From positions 19,300,001 to 19,364,000 of the forward strand of contig CM055613.1 in NCBI GenBank assembly GCA_029379385.1: 64,000 nucleotides of DNA, read 5' to 3'. The first letter of the stretch is position 1; each line of letters opens with the position of its first letter. This DNA comes from Quillaja saponaria. Its lineage: Eukaryota; Streptophyta; Magnoliopsida; Fabales; Quillajaceae. Of this stretch, positions 1-11,858 are shown in pieces. A model generated the notes under the pieces. The model was given only the letters and a program-made list of their open reading frames with translations, was not told the origin of the DNA and made no database searches. Position numbers and translations under genes: made by a program.

Positions 1-1770
1 GTATCTTACATTGAAGGTAGCCTTCAATATCACATAGGCAAGGCACATCAGAAGTCATGGAAACCCTAGCTAAGTTATATATGAAAAATCCTCTGCTGTT
101 AATACAGCTTTCTTGATGAAAAAATTATTTAACTTGACAATGACTCATCATTCTTATGTTGTTGATTATTTAACTGATTTTGATATGGTCATTAGTCAAT
201 TGCTTATCAGTGGATGTTTCTTTTAATGATGAATTAAAATCCTTATTGTTGTTATGTTCATTATCCAAGAGTTGGGATAATCTTGTAATGACTACTAATA
301 ACAGTACCATTAAAAATTTAGTTTTCAATGATGTTGTTGGTTATATATTAAATGATGCGATGTGAAGAAAAAATTCAGACTCTACTTTAGGATCTGGTAC
401 AGTGCTAGTTGTGGACTCTAGAGGTAGACAACAAGAAAAATGAGGAAATTCATCTAAGGGTAGAAAATCACAATCTAGTGGGAAATCAAAATCAAGAGGA
501 AAAGAAAAGTGGAAAGTAACTGATGGAAAAATCAAAGGAAAGCATTGGAGCTATGGTAAATGTAATCATATGAAGAAAGATTGCTGGCAAATAGAACTAA
601 CAGTGATAAAGGAAAGCAGAGTGATAAGGAAGCAAATGTGATGACAGGTGATAACAATAATGGTAACTTTTGTTTATCTACATCAGTTGATGCTACATCT
701 AATGTATAGTTTACTGATTTTGCTACTTTATTTAACTGCACTTTACATAACCATTACTTTCATGATTATGTTCATGGTGATTTTGGCTATGTAATTGTTG
801 GGAATTGACAAAAAAATGTAAGTTTGCAGGAAAATGGACTATTATTTTAAAATTGACAAATAATTACAAATTAAGATTGAATGATTTTAGATATGTTCAT
901 TCCTTGAAGAAAAATATGACACCTGTGAGTAAGCTAGATAGTGAAATGTACTATGTTAGTTTTGGTGGAGGAAAATGGAAAATTACAAGATTTTAACTAG
1001 TTCTGGTAAAAGGTAATGGCATTCACACTTTGTACAATGTTTCTAATTCTAACATGTACAATTTTGTAGTTAGCCATTACAAATGGAAGTTCTACACTAT
1101 GGCATCATAGAGTAGGACACTTAAGTTCTATCCTTGACAGTTTCTAGAATGCCACAACAGAACGGTGTTGTTGAGAGGATGAACAGATCTATCCTTGAGT
1201 GTACTAAGAGTATGAAAATTTATTCAAGACTGTCATTATTGTATTAGGCTGCAACTGTTGATATTATAGTGTTCTTGATCAATAGAAGCCCATATAGTGC
1301 CTTAGATGGTGGGATCCCTGAGGAAACTTGGCCAGGAAATGAGGTAAAACTACTATTTTCTCAAAACTTATGGATGCATTTCTTATGTACATGTTGATAG
1401 TGAGAATAGGAAAAACTTAAATCCTAAGGCTATCAAACGTGCCTTCGTTAAATATAGTGTAGACGAGTATGGTTATCATCTATGGGATTATGAGCGAAAT
1501 AGGGTCATTCTCAGCAAGGATATGGCATTTAATGAAGGATGCATGTACAAGGATAGAAAGCAAAGGTTAAGGAAGATAAGAGAGAGTTTGTAACTATAGA
1601 AGACATAGTTTGTGGAGAACTAAATGTGAGAATGCCTGAAGAACCACAAATTGATACAGAGACTATTATGTGCAATATACATTTCTTGAATCGTTTAAGT
1701 AGTCATATTACCATTATTGACTCTGAACCAAGTTTTGTAGAAATGCTAAGTGAAAGCTCAAAACACTTCT
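1..1770 (+). mobile_element. Ty1/Copia retrotransposon, decayed internal region
   Basis: Frames read piecewise as a Copia polyprotein. Bases 180-360 give a UBN2-type gag segment (LPKSWDNLVMTT-like stretch, here LSKSWDNLVMTT). Bases about 535-595 give the zinc-knuckle region, but the first two cysteines of CX2CX4HX4C are lost (HWSYGKCNHMKKDCW). Bases 805-996 and a WHHRVGHLS motif near 1,100 are the pre-integrase segment. From about 1,150 the text jumps to the end of the integrase core (QQNGVVERMNRS), so the part that would carry the catalytic aspartates is deleted. Bases 1,380-1,565 encode the conserved segment between integrase and reverse transcriptase (DEYGYHLWDYERNRVI). No reverse transcriptase follows. 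Many stops and frameshifts make this a dead copy. The element continues left of the window. Confidence 0.85.
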
Positions 1771-1799
1771 ACTTTCATTAAGCATGGTAGTCTATCTTT

Positions 1800-2290
1800 G
1801 TCCAAAATTGTGTGGTATATTATTGAAATTATAACTTTGGGAGTTTCAAAATTCAAAAGGTTTTGAATGGTGTTAGTTACAAGAAAAATTTGGGCAATTT
1901 GAATTTGTAACCTCAACTCTTAATTGGTCTTGTTTGAATGATGAAGTTACAAGAAAAAAGTTTAGCAATTTGAATTTGTGTCTCAACTCTTAATTGGCCT
2001 TTTAAAATTGCATTCATCTCAATTTTAAAATTGCATTCATGTCATATGATATTTTTCAAACAAGAGTTATAAACTCTAATACTATATAAATCCTTCACTC
2101 CCACACTTTCAACATAACACTCTATATATATACAATTACATATTTTATATTCTATTATATTTTGGGCAAGGAAAGATGTGGCCAAGAAGAACTCGTCTCC
2201 TTTCTTGTACAGGGAATTGTGAGACATATTATGTGTAGTAGCTGAGCTGTTGTATCTTGGCGTCAATGCTTCAAGAGGCCTCTGCATTTA
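1800..2290 (+). repeat. Probable Copia 3' LTR remnant with a 70-bp tandem duplication
   Basis: Non-coding. Two diverged copies of a unit with a 70-bp period start at 1,876 and 1,946; each contains GCAATTTGAATTTGTG or a close variant followed by CTCAACTCTTAATTGG. Right after it an 18-bp direct repeat ending in TTGCATTCAT lies at 2,000-2,017 and 2,023-2,040. A TATATAAA-like box follows near 2,083. Position downstream of Copia coding sequence and general resemblance to plant Copia LTRs suggest an LTR, but the exact ends are not visible. Confidence 0.4.
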
Positions 2291-2479
2291 TTGAGTAATC
2301 TCCATGGTGACATAAATTATCTTAAAGAAAATGACATATCCGTGTCTCATCTCATCATTCTACACTTTTTTGACTAAGTTTCATTTTAATCATTTATTTA
2401 CAACAATTTATTTATTTTCAATTGTAATTTTATAATTGATTATTGTAATACTGACTAACACTTACTATTATGTAGTGTG
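2291..2479. other. AT-rich spacer, no feature seen
   Basis: No coding potential or recognisable repeat. The last five bases, GTGTG at 2,475-2,479, are the left target-site duplication of the solo LTR that follows. Confidence 0.5.
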
Positions 2480-5400
2480 TGTTATAACCTAATAGTTTAA
2501 CGTACGTTTTAGGATTTTGTATGTGAATGGTTTGGACTAAGTAAATAATAATTTTTCATAAAGTGAATTAAAAAAAAAAAGTATTGGTACATACATAAAT
2601 AAATATATATACATTTTAGTTGATTTCCATCACCCAATTGGTTAATTTGGAGTTTGCAATTAATTGTGTAATTTTTGTTTACAACTAGAATAAAGGTGTA
2701 AAAAATTTTAACATATATATACATTTATTCTAAGAGTAAATTATAACCACAATTTTTACATGTTGACTTTGACCTAAATTTTTATTGCTTTCTTAAATTT
2801 TCTATTTCTCTTTCTTTTTTTTGCTTGTGGCCAACTTTCTTTCCTTCATACTCTTCCTTCATTGCCATAGAGAATTCTCTGCACTTTTCCCTTGTTCAAT
2901 CAAGAATTCAAGTACTCAAGAGTTATCACCTTTCTTCCTTCCTTGTGGTTGTTGCACCTTAGTTGTTTAGCCTTGTAAGAGGGTTAAAGAGAAGCTTTTG
3001 GCAGCTAAATCTGCCCTGTTCCAGCTTGTTTTGCCCCTCATGGTGCTACCGTCTAGTTGTAAAATTTCACGCTATGGGAGGGCAAAGCTGAAAGAACAAT
3101 TTTTATAGCATTAATTTACTCTTGTCTAGCGACTAAAGTAAGTGTTAAACTTACAACTTAACCAATGGATTTCTCCTTCTACGTGGTTGTAAAGGGATGA
3201 ATTGGGGGGGATAGTTTTTGGCATTAGGATGGCATGGCATGGAAGGGAATTAAGGTAAAATTCCTCCATTGTCGTGAGTCTTGTGTTGGTTAGGTAGTTT
3301 TTTGAAATCCCTTTGAATTAAATTGTAAGTTGTTGGGTTATTAATAGTGTGAACATAATGGAATTAAGAAAGGTATAAACCTTAAATAAAAGTATAAGAA
3401 AATAATGAACACATAAAAGGGTTATACATAATTGTTGAAATAAGAAATTTAGGATTCAAGTATGTGAAATTAGGACTTGTATGTTGTAAATTTAATGAAT
3501 TATAAGTAATAAGTTAATCGGGATTCCATATTCGGAACATGTATAATATGGAATTAAGGAGTGGTATTGAAATTTTGGTATGTGTATACACCAATAGGAA
3601 TTATATATACGCCTCCAAATTATTAGACAAAATGTCTAAAAGGAATTAAATAAGTTGGAAATTATAATCTATTCTTGCTCTTAAGAGTTCTCTAGCTTGT
3701 TTGCTTTAAGTGTAAGAATTCTTGTTAATTGATGTTCTAGTTAAAGGATTAGGTGAATTTAAAGAAAAAGGTTATGAGCAAAGAGTAGAGGAAATAATAG
3801 GTAAATGACTACTAGAAAAGGAAAGCTTGTAGTTTAATTATATTGACGAAGGAGTATAGCTCAAGTTCATGATTAATTTTTAAGTAATGGATTTAACTTA
3901 ATTTCAATGTTTGGAATGTAAATAAAATGAGAATTGATATGAATTGTATAGATTTTTGTGGGGTATGTATACATGTGTATACATACACATGAATGAAAGT
4001 AAGTTATGCCCTTAATGTGTTTGATAACATGTTTACAAGAAACTAGTTATAACTTTATGAGTAAAACTTGGTAGATTTAATTCTTGGAGGTTAGTTGTTA
4101 TTGGAATTTGAATAAAAAATTCATAAACAAGAGCAAAAAATAGTTGATTAATGTGGTGAGTTGAGGATTTAATGAAAGTGGGTAGTAAGTATGAACAAAG
4201 GATATTTAGTTGTGGGGGTGAAGTGCTGTAAATGGGAATTAGGTGGTTATTAAAGTGATGCAGGGCAAATTTTATAAGTTAAGAGAAATTCAATATTTTG
4301 GATGTTTACGAGACTAGATTACTCTAGGAGTTCTAAAGAGAAAGTGTACCTTATTGTCTTGGGATTATGTCTGGAAAATTTCGTAACCTAGTTCTAAGTA
4401 TATTTTATTGGTAGAGCTGTTGGACTGCAGCTAGGTTCTTGTAGGATTTTAGGTGAGCTTCAGTCAGTCGGTGGGATTTTGTTGGAGGTTGTGATTTGAA
4501 TTAGCCTAGGACCTCTAAATAAGAATTGTTCATAACATATTAAAGGACAATTATAGAGTGGTTCAGGTTTTAATTCCATGTTAGGTGTATTTTGAAGGTA
4601 TTGCAAGTCATGGTTGTGATTTTCGGGTCCTGATTGAACCTGTTTTGATGTAGCTAATGTTCGGGGGTCCTAAAGGATGAATTAGGAGTGTAGTGCTAAG
4701 ATGAATCATTCCTAACATCTTGATAAACTATAATGGAAATTTTTATAATTTAGTTCCCAAGTATAAAGATTCTATAAGCCTTGGAATCCAATGTTGACAA
4801 CTAGAAATTATGTAATGCCCTGTTTATGTTTATGTGAGGGTTTGAGTAGGTTTAAGACTAATATTAGGAGAAGTTCCTAAATAAGAAAGATAGTTAACTT
4901 CCTAAAGATAATGTTTAAACTTGGTTTTGTTGAATTGGGTTAGGTATGTAAGTTGAAATCAATTATATCTTCAAGATAGTTGTGAAATATCTAAGAAGAA
5001 TAAACTTGAAATTAATGCATGAAACTTAGTACCTATAGATTTTCGTAATTAAAACTTTATAACTTATGAATTAAAAAACTAAGTAATACTTGAAAATTTT
5101 AATTGTAGCTCTGAAACATATGTTGAGCTAATGACGTGTGCAAACGCAAGAGGGAGTGAAGAGTGAGATAGGTATATAGTGAGTGGATTACATGCTCTTT
5201 AGTTACTAGATTATTATGTGTAATTGTATATATATTTAAATAGATGTGTTATATAGAAAAATAAGCATGTGTAGTGTTTCATTGAGTTACTTGAATTATG
5301 TTTGATAATTAAAATTGTTTGTAGTTGATAAGGGCTATTAAAACTTATTTTTCTCCGAAATAATTTTTACTATCGAAATAGATTCCTGGTGCACCCAGAA

Positions 5401-6316
5401 TGTTCTGAGATATTCTGATTCTGATAAGTATATTTTAAAAAGATTTAGTACTTAGCCCTGGTGGGATGGATTGTGTACAGAGAATTAATTTGTTATACGA
5501 GCATGAAATGCCCAGTGGGGGGAGATATTTGTTGTGCAGGGCTACCTTACACTATTGGCCATTTGTGTATTTTGATTGCTTTGATTATTTTGATTGGATT
5601 GTACAAAACACTACTTGAACTGTGCTTGTCAAGTTTTATATTTTCCGTAATTGTGTACGCTTGTAACCTTAGTTATTTTGAAATTTATGATATGTTAATA
5701 TTAATTGATTATATATTATATATTGTGTTGAGTGATGCTAGTACCCTTTGGGAACGTTTTTCCACTCACTGAGTCCATGGGACTCATCGCTCTTCTATTG
5801 ATATTTTTTTTAGTAACAGGATCTCTGTGAACTTCAACGACTAATAATGGACTTGCTAAGAAATTAGCGGCAAGGTATTCTTTTTGGATCACCTACTTGA
5901 AGCCATAAGATGAAGAGTTTACAGTCACTTTAAGACTTGGTTTATGAAGTTTAAGTTGTTGGACTTTCTGTTTAATTGATTTTCTTTTATGTGGATGGAG
6001 TAGAGCTCCTTGTTATCCTTCTTGTTGTTGTTGTTGTTGTTGTAGTTGTGTAAAAATTGGAGTATATATTGTTTATATTATATGGGTATGTTTTACTTTA
6101 CAAGAAATCTCTGCCGAAATTTTTAGTAAATTGTTATATGTTTCAGTAAACAAACTTTCATAGTTAACTTATGTATTATAAAATTTATTTTTATTTATTT
6201 ATTATTTTATTTTTTTAGTAAAGAGTCCTATTCGTTTTTTTATTTTGAAACCAGGGTTACAGAGATTTAGTTATCCATTTCTCTAGCCAGTCATGCTTCC
6301 CTATAGGGGTATGATA
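2480..6316 (+). mobile_element. Solo LTR, Ty3/Gypsy family A (copy A1), 3.8 kb
   Basis: Starts TGTTATAACCTAATAGTTTA, identical to the start of the solo LTR at 23,388, and ends GGGGTATGATA (family end TGACA with C to T). It is flanked by GTGTG at 2,475-2,479 and 6,317-6,321, a 5-bp duplication typical of Gypsy insertion. No internal region, primer site or polypurine tract is present, so it is a solo LTR left by LTR-LTR recombination. At 3,837 bp it is about 1.2 kb longer than copy A2; the extra sequence lies roughly at 3.94-5.03 kb. The 3' third carries blocks shared with families B and C: the dyad at 5,770-5,786 and the tail GGGTTACAGAGATTTAG. A TTG microsatellite is at about 6,023-6,043. A 103-codon open frame at 5,461-5,772 is not considered a gene. 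Confidence 0.88.
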
Positions 6317-6321
6317 GTGTG

Positions 6322-7340
6322 AAGGCCAAAATTGATATTGATCATGAATCATGAAGAGGACTTGCTCCCATACATGTACTTGTTGCCTGATATGTGCACT
6401 AGAGATATATATTAATGTCAGTATTGCTTTGCTTCTAGTTACAACTAAGAAGTAATAGTGTACTTTACACATTCCACTATGAGAAAATATAATATTGTAA
6501 GATTCAAATAAATAACAGTGTGGCAACATGGTAAAGACAACTCCGTCGTTTGCTAGGCCATTGGCGCAAGCATTTCCATGCTAATAGATGAGTCACAAGA
6601 AACTGCCTACAATTAAATATTATAGTGCCATAAGTGCAAACATTTGGGTAAGCACGTACTATCATGAATGTAGCAGAGGTATTAAAACCATGACATTTGC
6701 TTCAACTTTCAATAGCGATATTAAGTAAGACGTTAATTAGCTTAAGTCCATCTTTGAAAAGCCACTAACCCAGTTTCCTTAGAAGTCTCTAATTAGAGTT
6801 AAAATTTGAGATGCAACTTAACTTTCTAAGTGATGCTAATATATGTTTTTATTTTTTCTATTTGGCTAATGAATAGAAGCTACACAATTATATCTTAGGG
6901 ACATGACATTATAAAAACACTTATAAGATGGAATCTTTCAAAAAAGATGATCGTGCATACTTAACTGTGCTTCATTAATCAATAAACAAGCTAATTCTCA
7001 ACAGACAAAATTATGCTTGGGGATATGGCATCAGAACTAACAAAAAACTGTTATCAAGTGTAATCTTTCGAAGAAGATCATGCACACTTACCTTTGCATC
7101 ATTGACCACTTTTTAAGGTACATTGCATCAGCACTTTGTTGGCCTCCTTGAATGTGATTATAAGAGGAAAAGAAATTTTGACCTCCATTCATTTGCTAAA
7201 AGCATTAATAAGAAGGATCAATCTCTAAATTGGAAGAGGAAAAGTTTCATAAGTGAAAAAATTATGGCATAAAGATATCTACATGATGATAAGATCAGAT
7301 AAAAAGTCAGCTGAAAAAAGAAATTAATTATAAAAAAGAT
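6322..7340. repeat. Intergenic sequence with a diverged 130-bp tandem duplication
   Basis: No gene recognised. A unit starting at about 6,884 recurs at about 7,013 (period 130 bp): compare AATCTTTCAAAAAAGATGAT at 6,932 with AATCTTTCGAAGAAGATCAT at 7,062. A weaker third start may lie near 7,115. The region sits downstream of the TNL pseudogene's 3' end. Confidence 0.5.
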
Positions 7341-7369
7341 AATGTTTGAAGTAATAGTACTTAGTGGAA

Positions 7370-7870
7370 AATGAAATGAAGGTGTCATTTCTTCCCATCA
7401 CAAATATCACAACTCCTAAACTCACTATTTTGTCTCACTCTTTCTACTACATCATATTATGACATTTTTCACCTTGAAAGTGTCAAGATCTCCATCTGGA
7501 TTCTTGTGTAATATAGTAAATGTGACATTGCGGTAATTAACCATCACGGTTGCATCTTGAAAGTGAATGACTCATCCAGGCATGTCCAGGAACCGCTCAC
7601 AATTGGATGATCTTTTTCAAAGAATTCTTTTTTAGTCTGTTATCCACAAAAAGAGAAAAACTTTTAAAAATGATCACCAAATTTGGTGTCTATTTTATGG
7701 CCAAGCTTCTCCACATGCATTTTATCCTCAACATAAAAAACGACACATGCTACAAAACCCCGTGAATCAGCAAAACCCCTTTGATTCGAAAATTAAAGAA
7801 GGTCTGTTACTTTGATAAGGAAACCCCTCAAGAATTGCACTTCCTGGAAATCTTACTCAAGGATGCCCAT
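7370..7870 (-). pseudogene. Decayed second copy of the TNL C-terminal exon
   Basis: This segment resembles the 3' end of the neighbouring TNL gene at 8,030-8,640, in the same order and orientation. Shared blocks include GAAGTAATAGTACTTAG (7,350 and 8,034), TGAAATGA...GGTGTCATTTC in the 3' flank, GTAAATGTGACATTG / GTAAATGTGGCATTG in the coding part, a GATCACCAA block, and the region encoding the PGSEIPKW-type motif (here near 7,835). Frames are broken throughout. It is a tandem partial duplication of the post-LRR (C-JID) exon and its 3' flank, offset about 690 bp. It could also be the relic of a whole second TNL whose 5' part has been lost. Confidence 0.7.
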
Positions 7871-8112
7871 TTTCTTCATAGAGGTCAGTGCTTATCTGAT
7901 GATAAGGGTAATTAAGTTATATTTTGTCTCTCACTCTCAATGAACTATTCTGATAATCTATAAGCAACTCTCAAAAAAAAAAAAATCTTCACCTTTCTTA
8001 TTAGATATGACAATAATCTTGAAAAGAAAATAAGAAGTAATAGTACTTAGTACTTACTTAACAATGAAATGAGGCGAGGGTGTCATTTCCTCTTACAAAT
8101 ATGACAGCTTCA

Positions 8113-8884
8113 TCATCCCAGTGGAGTCAGACTCGTCTTTTTCATTCTTTTGGCTCTATGTTCTTCTTCCTCTACTTGGTGGCTGCTCTTATTATGATGC
8201 TGTGACAATATAATTGGGTTTACTCCAACAGCTTTGACTTTAATGATGTCATAAGTTTCATTTTGATCTTCAAGGAGTATTGTAAATGTGGCATTGTGGT
8301 ATGCATCACTGTTGTACGGCAGAAGTGAATCACTAAGCACGGCATCACTGTGGTTGAGTGCCAAACGGGCATCATACCAGCTTATGATCATATGATCTTT
8401 TTCATGAAATCCTTTTTCTCTATTTTCAAAAAATAAATTAGGAGAACTCTTAATGAGATGATCACCAATTTTGGTTTGCCATATGTAGATCAACCCATTT
8501 ACAAGTTTTCTTTCCTCTACAGCTAAAACAGCACATAAAACAAATTGTATCGTACCTGAGGTTGGTGGAATCCATTCAATAGTCAAAGAAGGTCCATTAC
8601 TTGGATAAGGGAACCACTTTGGAATTTCACTTCCTGGAACCTTCACTGTCACTTTAGAAAGGGTTTTTTCAACTGAACAGTACATTACTACAATTCTTGT
8701 CTCCTCCATAATGTTCTCATAAGCATAGGGATCCAAGTTTAGACAATTACTAAGATCCATTGTGAAGCAATCATAATAGAAAGACCTGAGGTCATCATAA
8801 TTGAAAAACAGGCATTCCGGTTTAGAGATTGTTTCCCTGGGACTTGACACTGTTGTCAGATATGGGCAACCAATCGCTTCCAAA
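8113..8884 (-). other. TNL exon 4, 3' part: post-LRR C-JID domain
   Basis: The longest intact stretch of the gene, 256 codons without a stop. It begins EAIGCPYLTTVSSP (end of LRR cap) and contains KVPGSEIPKWFPY, the hallmark of the C-terminal jelly-roll/Ig-like domain (C-JID) that contacts effectors in TNL resistosomes. The tail HRAKRMKK is basic and could act as a nuclear localisation signal (inference). It ends at the stop at 8,113-8,115. Confidence 0.88.
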
Positions 8885-9606
8885 TATATTAAAGATGGTG
8901 GAAGATCTGGTAAAGACTATAGTCTTTTACAATCTGATAAGAATAGTGAAACCAAATTAACAAGACATTTGATGCTTGCAGGTATGGTCGAAATATTAGA
9001 CTCACATAGTGATAATCTTCGTAATGATGACAAGTTGTCAATCTCATTGGGAATTTCTGAAAAATTGCTTCAGTAATCTACCTTTAGATCTTTCAAAGAA
9101 CACATACTCGCTGAAATGGAAAGGAATTTGTCAATTTGGGGACAATGAGAAATACGAAACTCCTCGAGATGTATTAAATTACAAATACTATTCGGAATGA
9201 ACTCAAGGTTTTTGCAATTGTTCAAGTCCAAAGATGTAAGCCCAATCAAATGCTCTAAACATGAGGGTAGCTTTTTAATTGATGTTCCATTTAAACGAAG
9301 TACACTCACATTTTTCATGGACTCTCTGATCTCTGGAAATTTCTCTAGTCTCAAGCAATCATTGAGATTAAGGTACTAGAGAGATTTCAACTTACAAATG
9401 TTGCTCGGTATTGACAAAGGCACTTCCTCTACTACTGTCTTGGATAAGTTCAATTTTTCTATATTCGTTGATATCACTGGAACCTTCCTAAGTTTTCTAC
9501 ACCCACAAAGATTTACTTTCATAAGATTTGTGGCCTGGGAGAGATCTGGGAATCTAGTCAGATACTTGGAATATCTCAAGTCTACAGTTCTCAAATTTGG
9601 AACGTA
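8885..9606 (-). other. TNL exon 4, 5' part: leucine-rich repeats
   Basis: About nine LRR units, e.g. NLRTVDLRYSKYLTRFPDLS, NVSVLRLNGTSIKKLPSCLE, GLTSLDLNNCKNLEFIPNSI and SSLRRLSLCESNISTIPASI. These repeats form the ligand-sensing face in TNLs. Three in-frame nonsense codons interrupt them: TAG after KLKSL, TGA after LKVDY and TAG after CKRL; the reading frame continues unchanged after each, so these are point lesions. Confidence 0.87.
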
Positions 9607-10151
9607 CTACCACACACAAAAAAATAAAAATCAATAAACATAAATGCATGGGAGGAAACTTCTTAATATTTTTAATCAAATCAAAATCATTAAATCGAGA
9701 TGAACCTAATGAAATTACATGACATATTTTATAAGAGATGATAAAAATAAAAAACATAAATGCTTTTGAGAAAAAATTATAATGAATATTAATTCAATCA
9801 TTAGAAAAATTAGATTCCTCGATTTAAAATTGTAAACATAACTTTTTATACAAAAGAAAATTTTTTTCTTAAATCCTCAAATTTTTTAAGGTATTTTTAA
9901 TCATATCAATTAATTGTGTGATATTTTATTTAAAATTTTATGGTTTTGACTTGTTTAAATTTGATTTTAAAATAATGAACTATTGCAGGATCATAATTAT
10001 AAAAAAACATTAAAGCCTTTAAGATATTATTACGATTTTTTAAATTCTTAGAAACCCAAAAAAATGGAGCAATTCTTAAAATACCAAAATAGTAAATAAT
10101 ACTTAAACTCAACTTTAGAAAAGTGAAGAGAAAACTATTACTAATATTTAC

Positions 10152-10456
10152 CTAACTCCATCCCAAAGTTTTTCAAGATGGCTATGAGGCAATTTAAGTT
10201 TGACAAGGTTCTCTGTAGAAAGGATCTCCAAGGATTTGCAAGGATATCCAAACCATTGCAAAACTCTAATTTTATCAGAAAATCTTAAAGGACCTCCTGA
10301 AACATGTACTTTCAAAGGGTAGTAGTTATCTTTGCCGTAACCAATATCATAAATTCTGAACAATCTTAGGTTAGGCATCTGCAAGGCTGCAGCACTAAAA
10401 TGCAACTCTTTGATTTCCCAGACGCATAAGGATATAAATTCTACTTCGTCGGTTCC
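10152..10456 (-). other. TNL exon 3: NB-ARC/LRR linker and first LRRs
   Basis: Reads GTDEVEFISL, then LHFSAAALQMPNLRLFRIYD, then LRFSDKIRVLQWFGYPCKSL and ENLVKLKLPHSHLEKLWDGV, the standard start of a TNL leucine-rich repeat region. The acceptor is CTCAG before 10,456 and the donor GTTAG/GTAAAT at 10,152/10,151. No stop inside. The 545-bp intron that follows (10,151-9,607) is AT-rich and holds nothing else. Confidence 0.85.
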
Positions 10457-10643
10457 CTGAGATTATATAACTCACACATGAAACCAGTTCATATTAGACT
10501 CACACTTGGTGTTGAAATAAGAAAAAGAATAAATAATTATCAGTTATATATATATATATATAACTTGCCAGTGCAATTTTAATATAGGACTCAAGATTTG
10601 AGGTAAAGGAAGAATTAAATTGAAAAAGAAAATTGTAGATTAC

Positions 10644-11753
10644 CATATTGTTCTTCAACATATGACAAGTATCCTTAGCAGACCATAGTCGACTACGTCT
10701 TCCAGGTTCAACAGGAGATTGTTGATGATTAATTTCTTGGCCCATTTTCCTTATCAAATCATGCATGTATATCCTTTTATTGTTGTATAAAATGGATATA
10801 AGGGATAAATCAACAAGAACGCCTATACTCATAATTGCAGAGTCACCTAATATATCTATTATATAATTAATCAATTCCCTTTGGTATGACACATTAAAGA
10901 AACATGCAATGTCAAGAAAAATAGCCTTCTCTTTATCATCAAGTCCATCATAACTTAACTTCAATACTTTTTGGGTATCTTTGTGAGTAGATTCTTTTAG
11001 CATATTCAAAGAACTTTCCCATTCTTCTTTACTTCTGCCTTAAAGAAAGGAGCCCAAGATTTTAAGAGCTAGTGGAATTCCATTACAATAAGAAACCACC
11101 CTTCCAGACAATTCCATGAAATCTTTTATAGGATTATCCTTTTTAAAGGCATTCAAACAAAATAGTTTAAAAATTCATGAAAGTTCATTTCCGGAACCTT
11201 GTATATTTCATTAACATTCTTCACAAGAACTTGCCTATCTCTACTCGTCACCATGACTTTACTTCCGGAGCCAAAACAACCATCCCATGAAGTACCAGGT
11301 AAGTATTCTAGTTGACTTGAATCATCAACATCATCAAAAACGACAAGAACCTTTTTACGACAAAGCCTCGCCTTCACAAAAGTGGATCTCATACTAGGAG
11401 TGCCAATCCGTAGATTTTCTTGCTCTAATAAATCAGAAAGATATTTATCTCGTAAATAATTCAATCCAAACCTTTCAACTTGCTCCCGTACATTGGCAAC
11501 AAAGCAATAACTTTCAAATTGAGAAGCGAGCTTGGTAAATACAGCATCAGCAATGGTTGTTTTTCCAATCCCACCTAGGCTCCAAATGCCCACAATATGA
11601 AAATTTGATGACCTGATCTCCAATAATGATACAATTTTGACAATATGTTTGTCAATACCAACCAAGTTTTTGAAATTGAAATCATTTTGGGACTTACGAT
11701 CCAATTTTAGCAAAATGTCTTGGACAACTCTCTTGACAAGTTGTGCCTCAGAC
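10644..11753 (-). other. TNL exon 2: NB-ARC domain
   Basis: Nucleotide-binding switch domain. In order: NLVGID linker motif, P-loop GIWSLGGIGKTT (usual GMGGIGKTT; the methionine position differs), RNBS-A region, kinase-2 VLVVFDDVDD, RNBS-B GSGSKVMVTSRD, then after a frameshift [13 protein letters not shown] (GLPLA motif), a TAA stop, then KVLKLSYDGLDDKEKAIFLD (RNBS-D type) and MHDLIRKMGQEI (MHD motif). The exon ends ...NNM at a GTAATC donor (10,643), joining in phase with GTDEVEF of exon 3. The acceptor at 11,754/11,755 is the likely one, but phase with exon 1 is unclear; an alternative AG seven bases further on keeps phase. Confidence 0.88.
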
Positions 11754-11858
11754 CTAGTATATATGTGGAATAACAAACATAAGAGCCTCATAACAAAGAA
11801 AAAGAAAAACATCATTAAAGCTCAAATAAATGATCATGACATAAATAAAGCTACTTAC

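Noticed and set aside
5461..5772. 103-codon open frame with hydrophobic segments in solo LTR A1
   Set aside because: The same LTR part in A2 and family B is not open, and the frame contains the conserved LTR blocks (GTGCACC, dyad). It is LTR sequence, not a gene.
6257..6529. 90-codon minus-strand frame crossing 6,316
   Set aside because: It spans the boundary between the solo LTR and flanking DNA, so it cannot be an ancestral gene.
8801..9076. Open frames on the plus strand opposite the TNL LRR exon (also 9,009-9,200, 9,197-9,379, 9,398-9,637)
   Set aside because: Antisense shadows of a recognised LRR/C-JID exon with no domain of their own.
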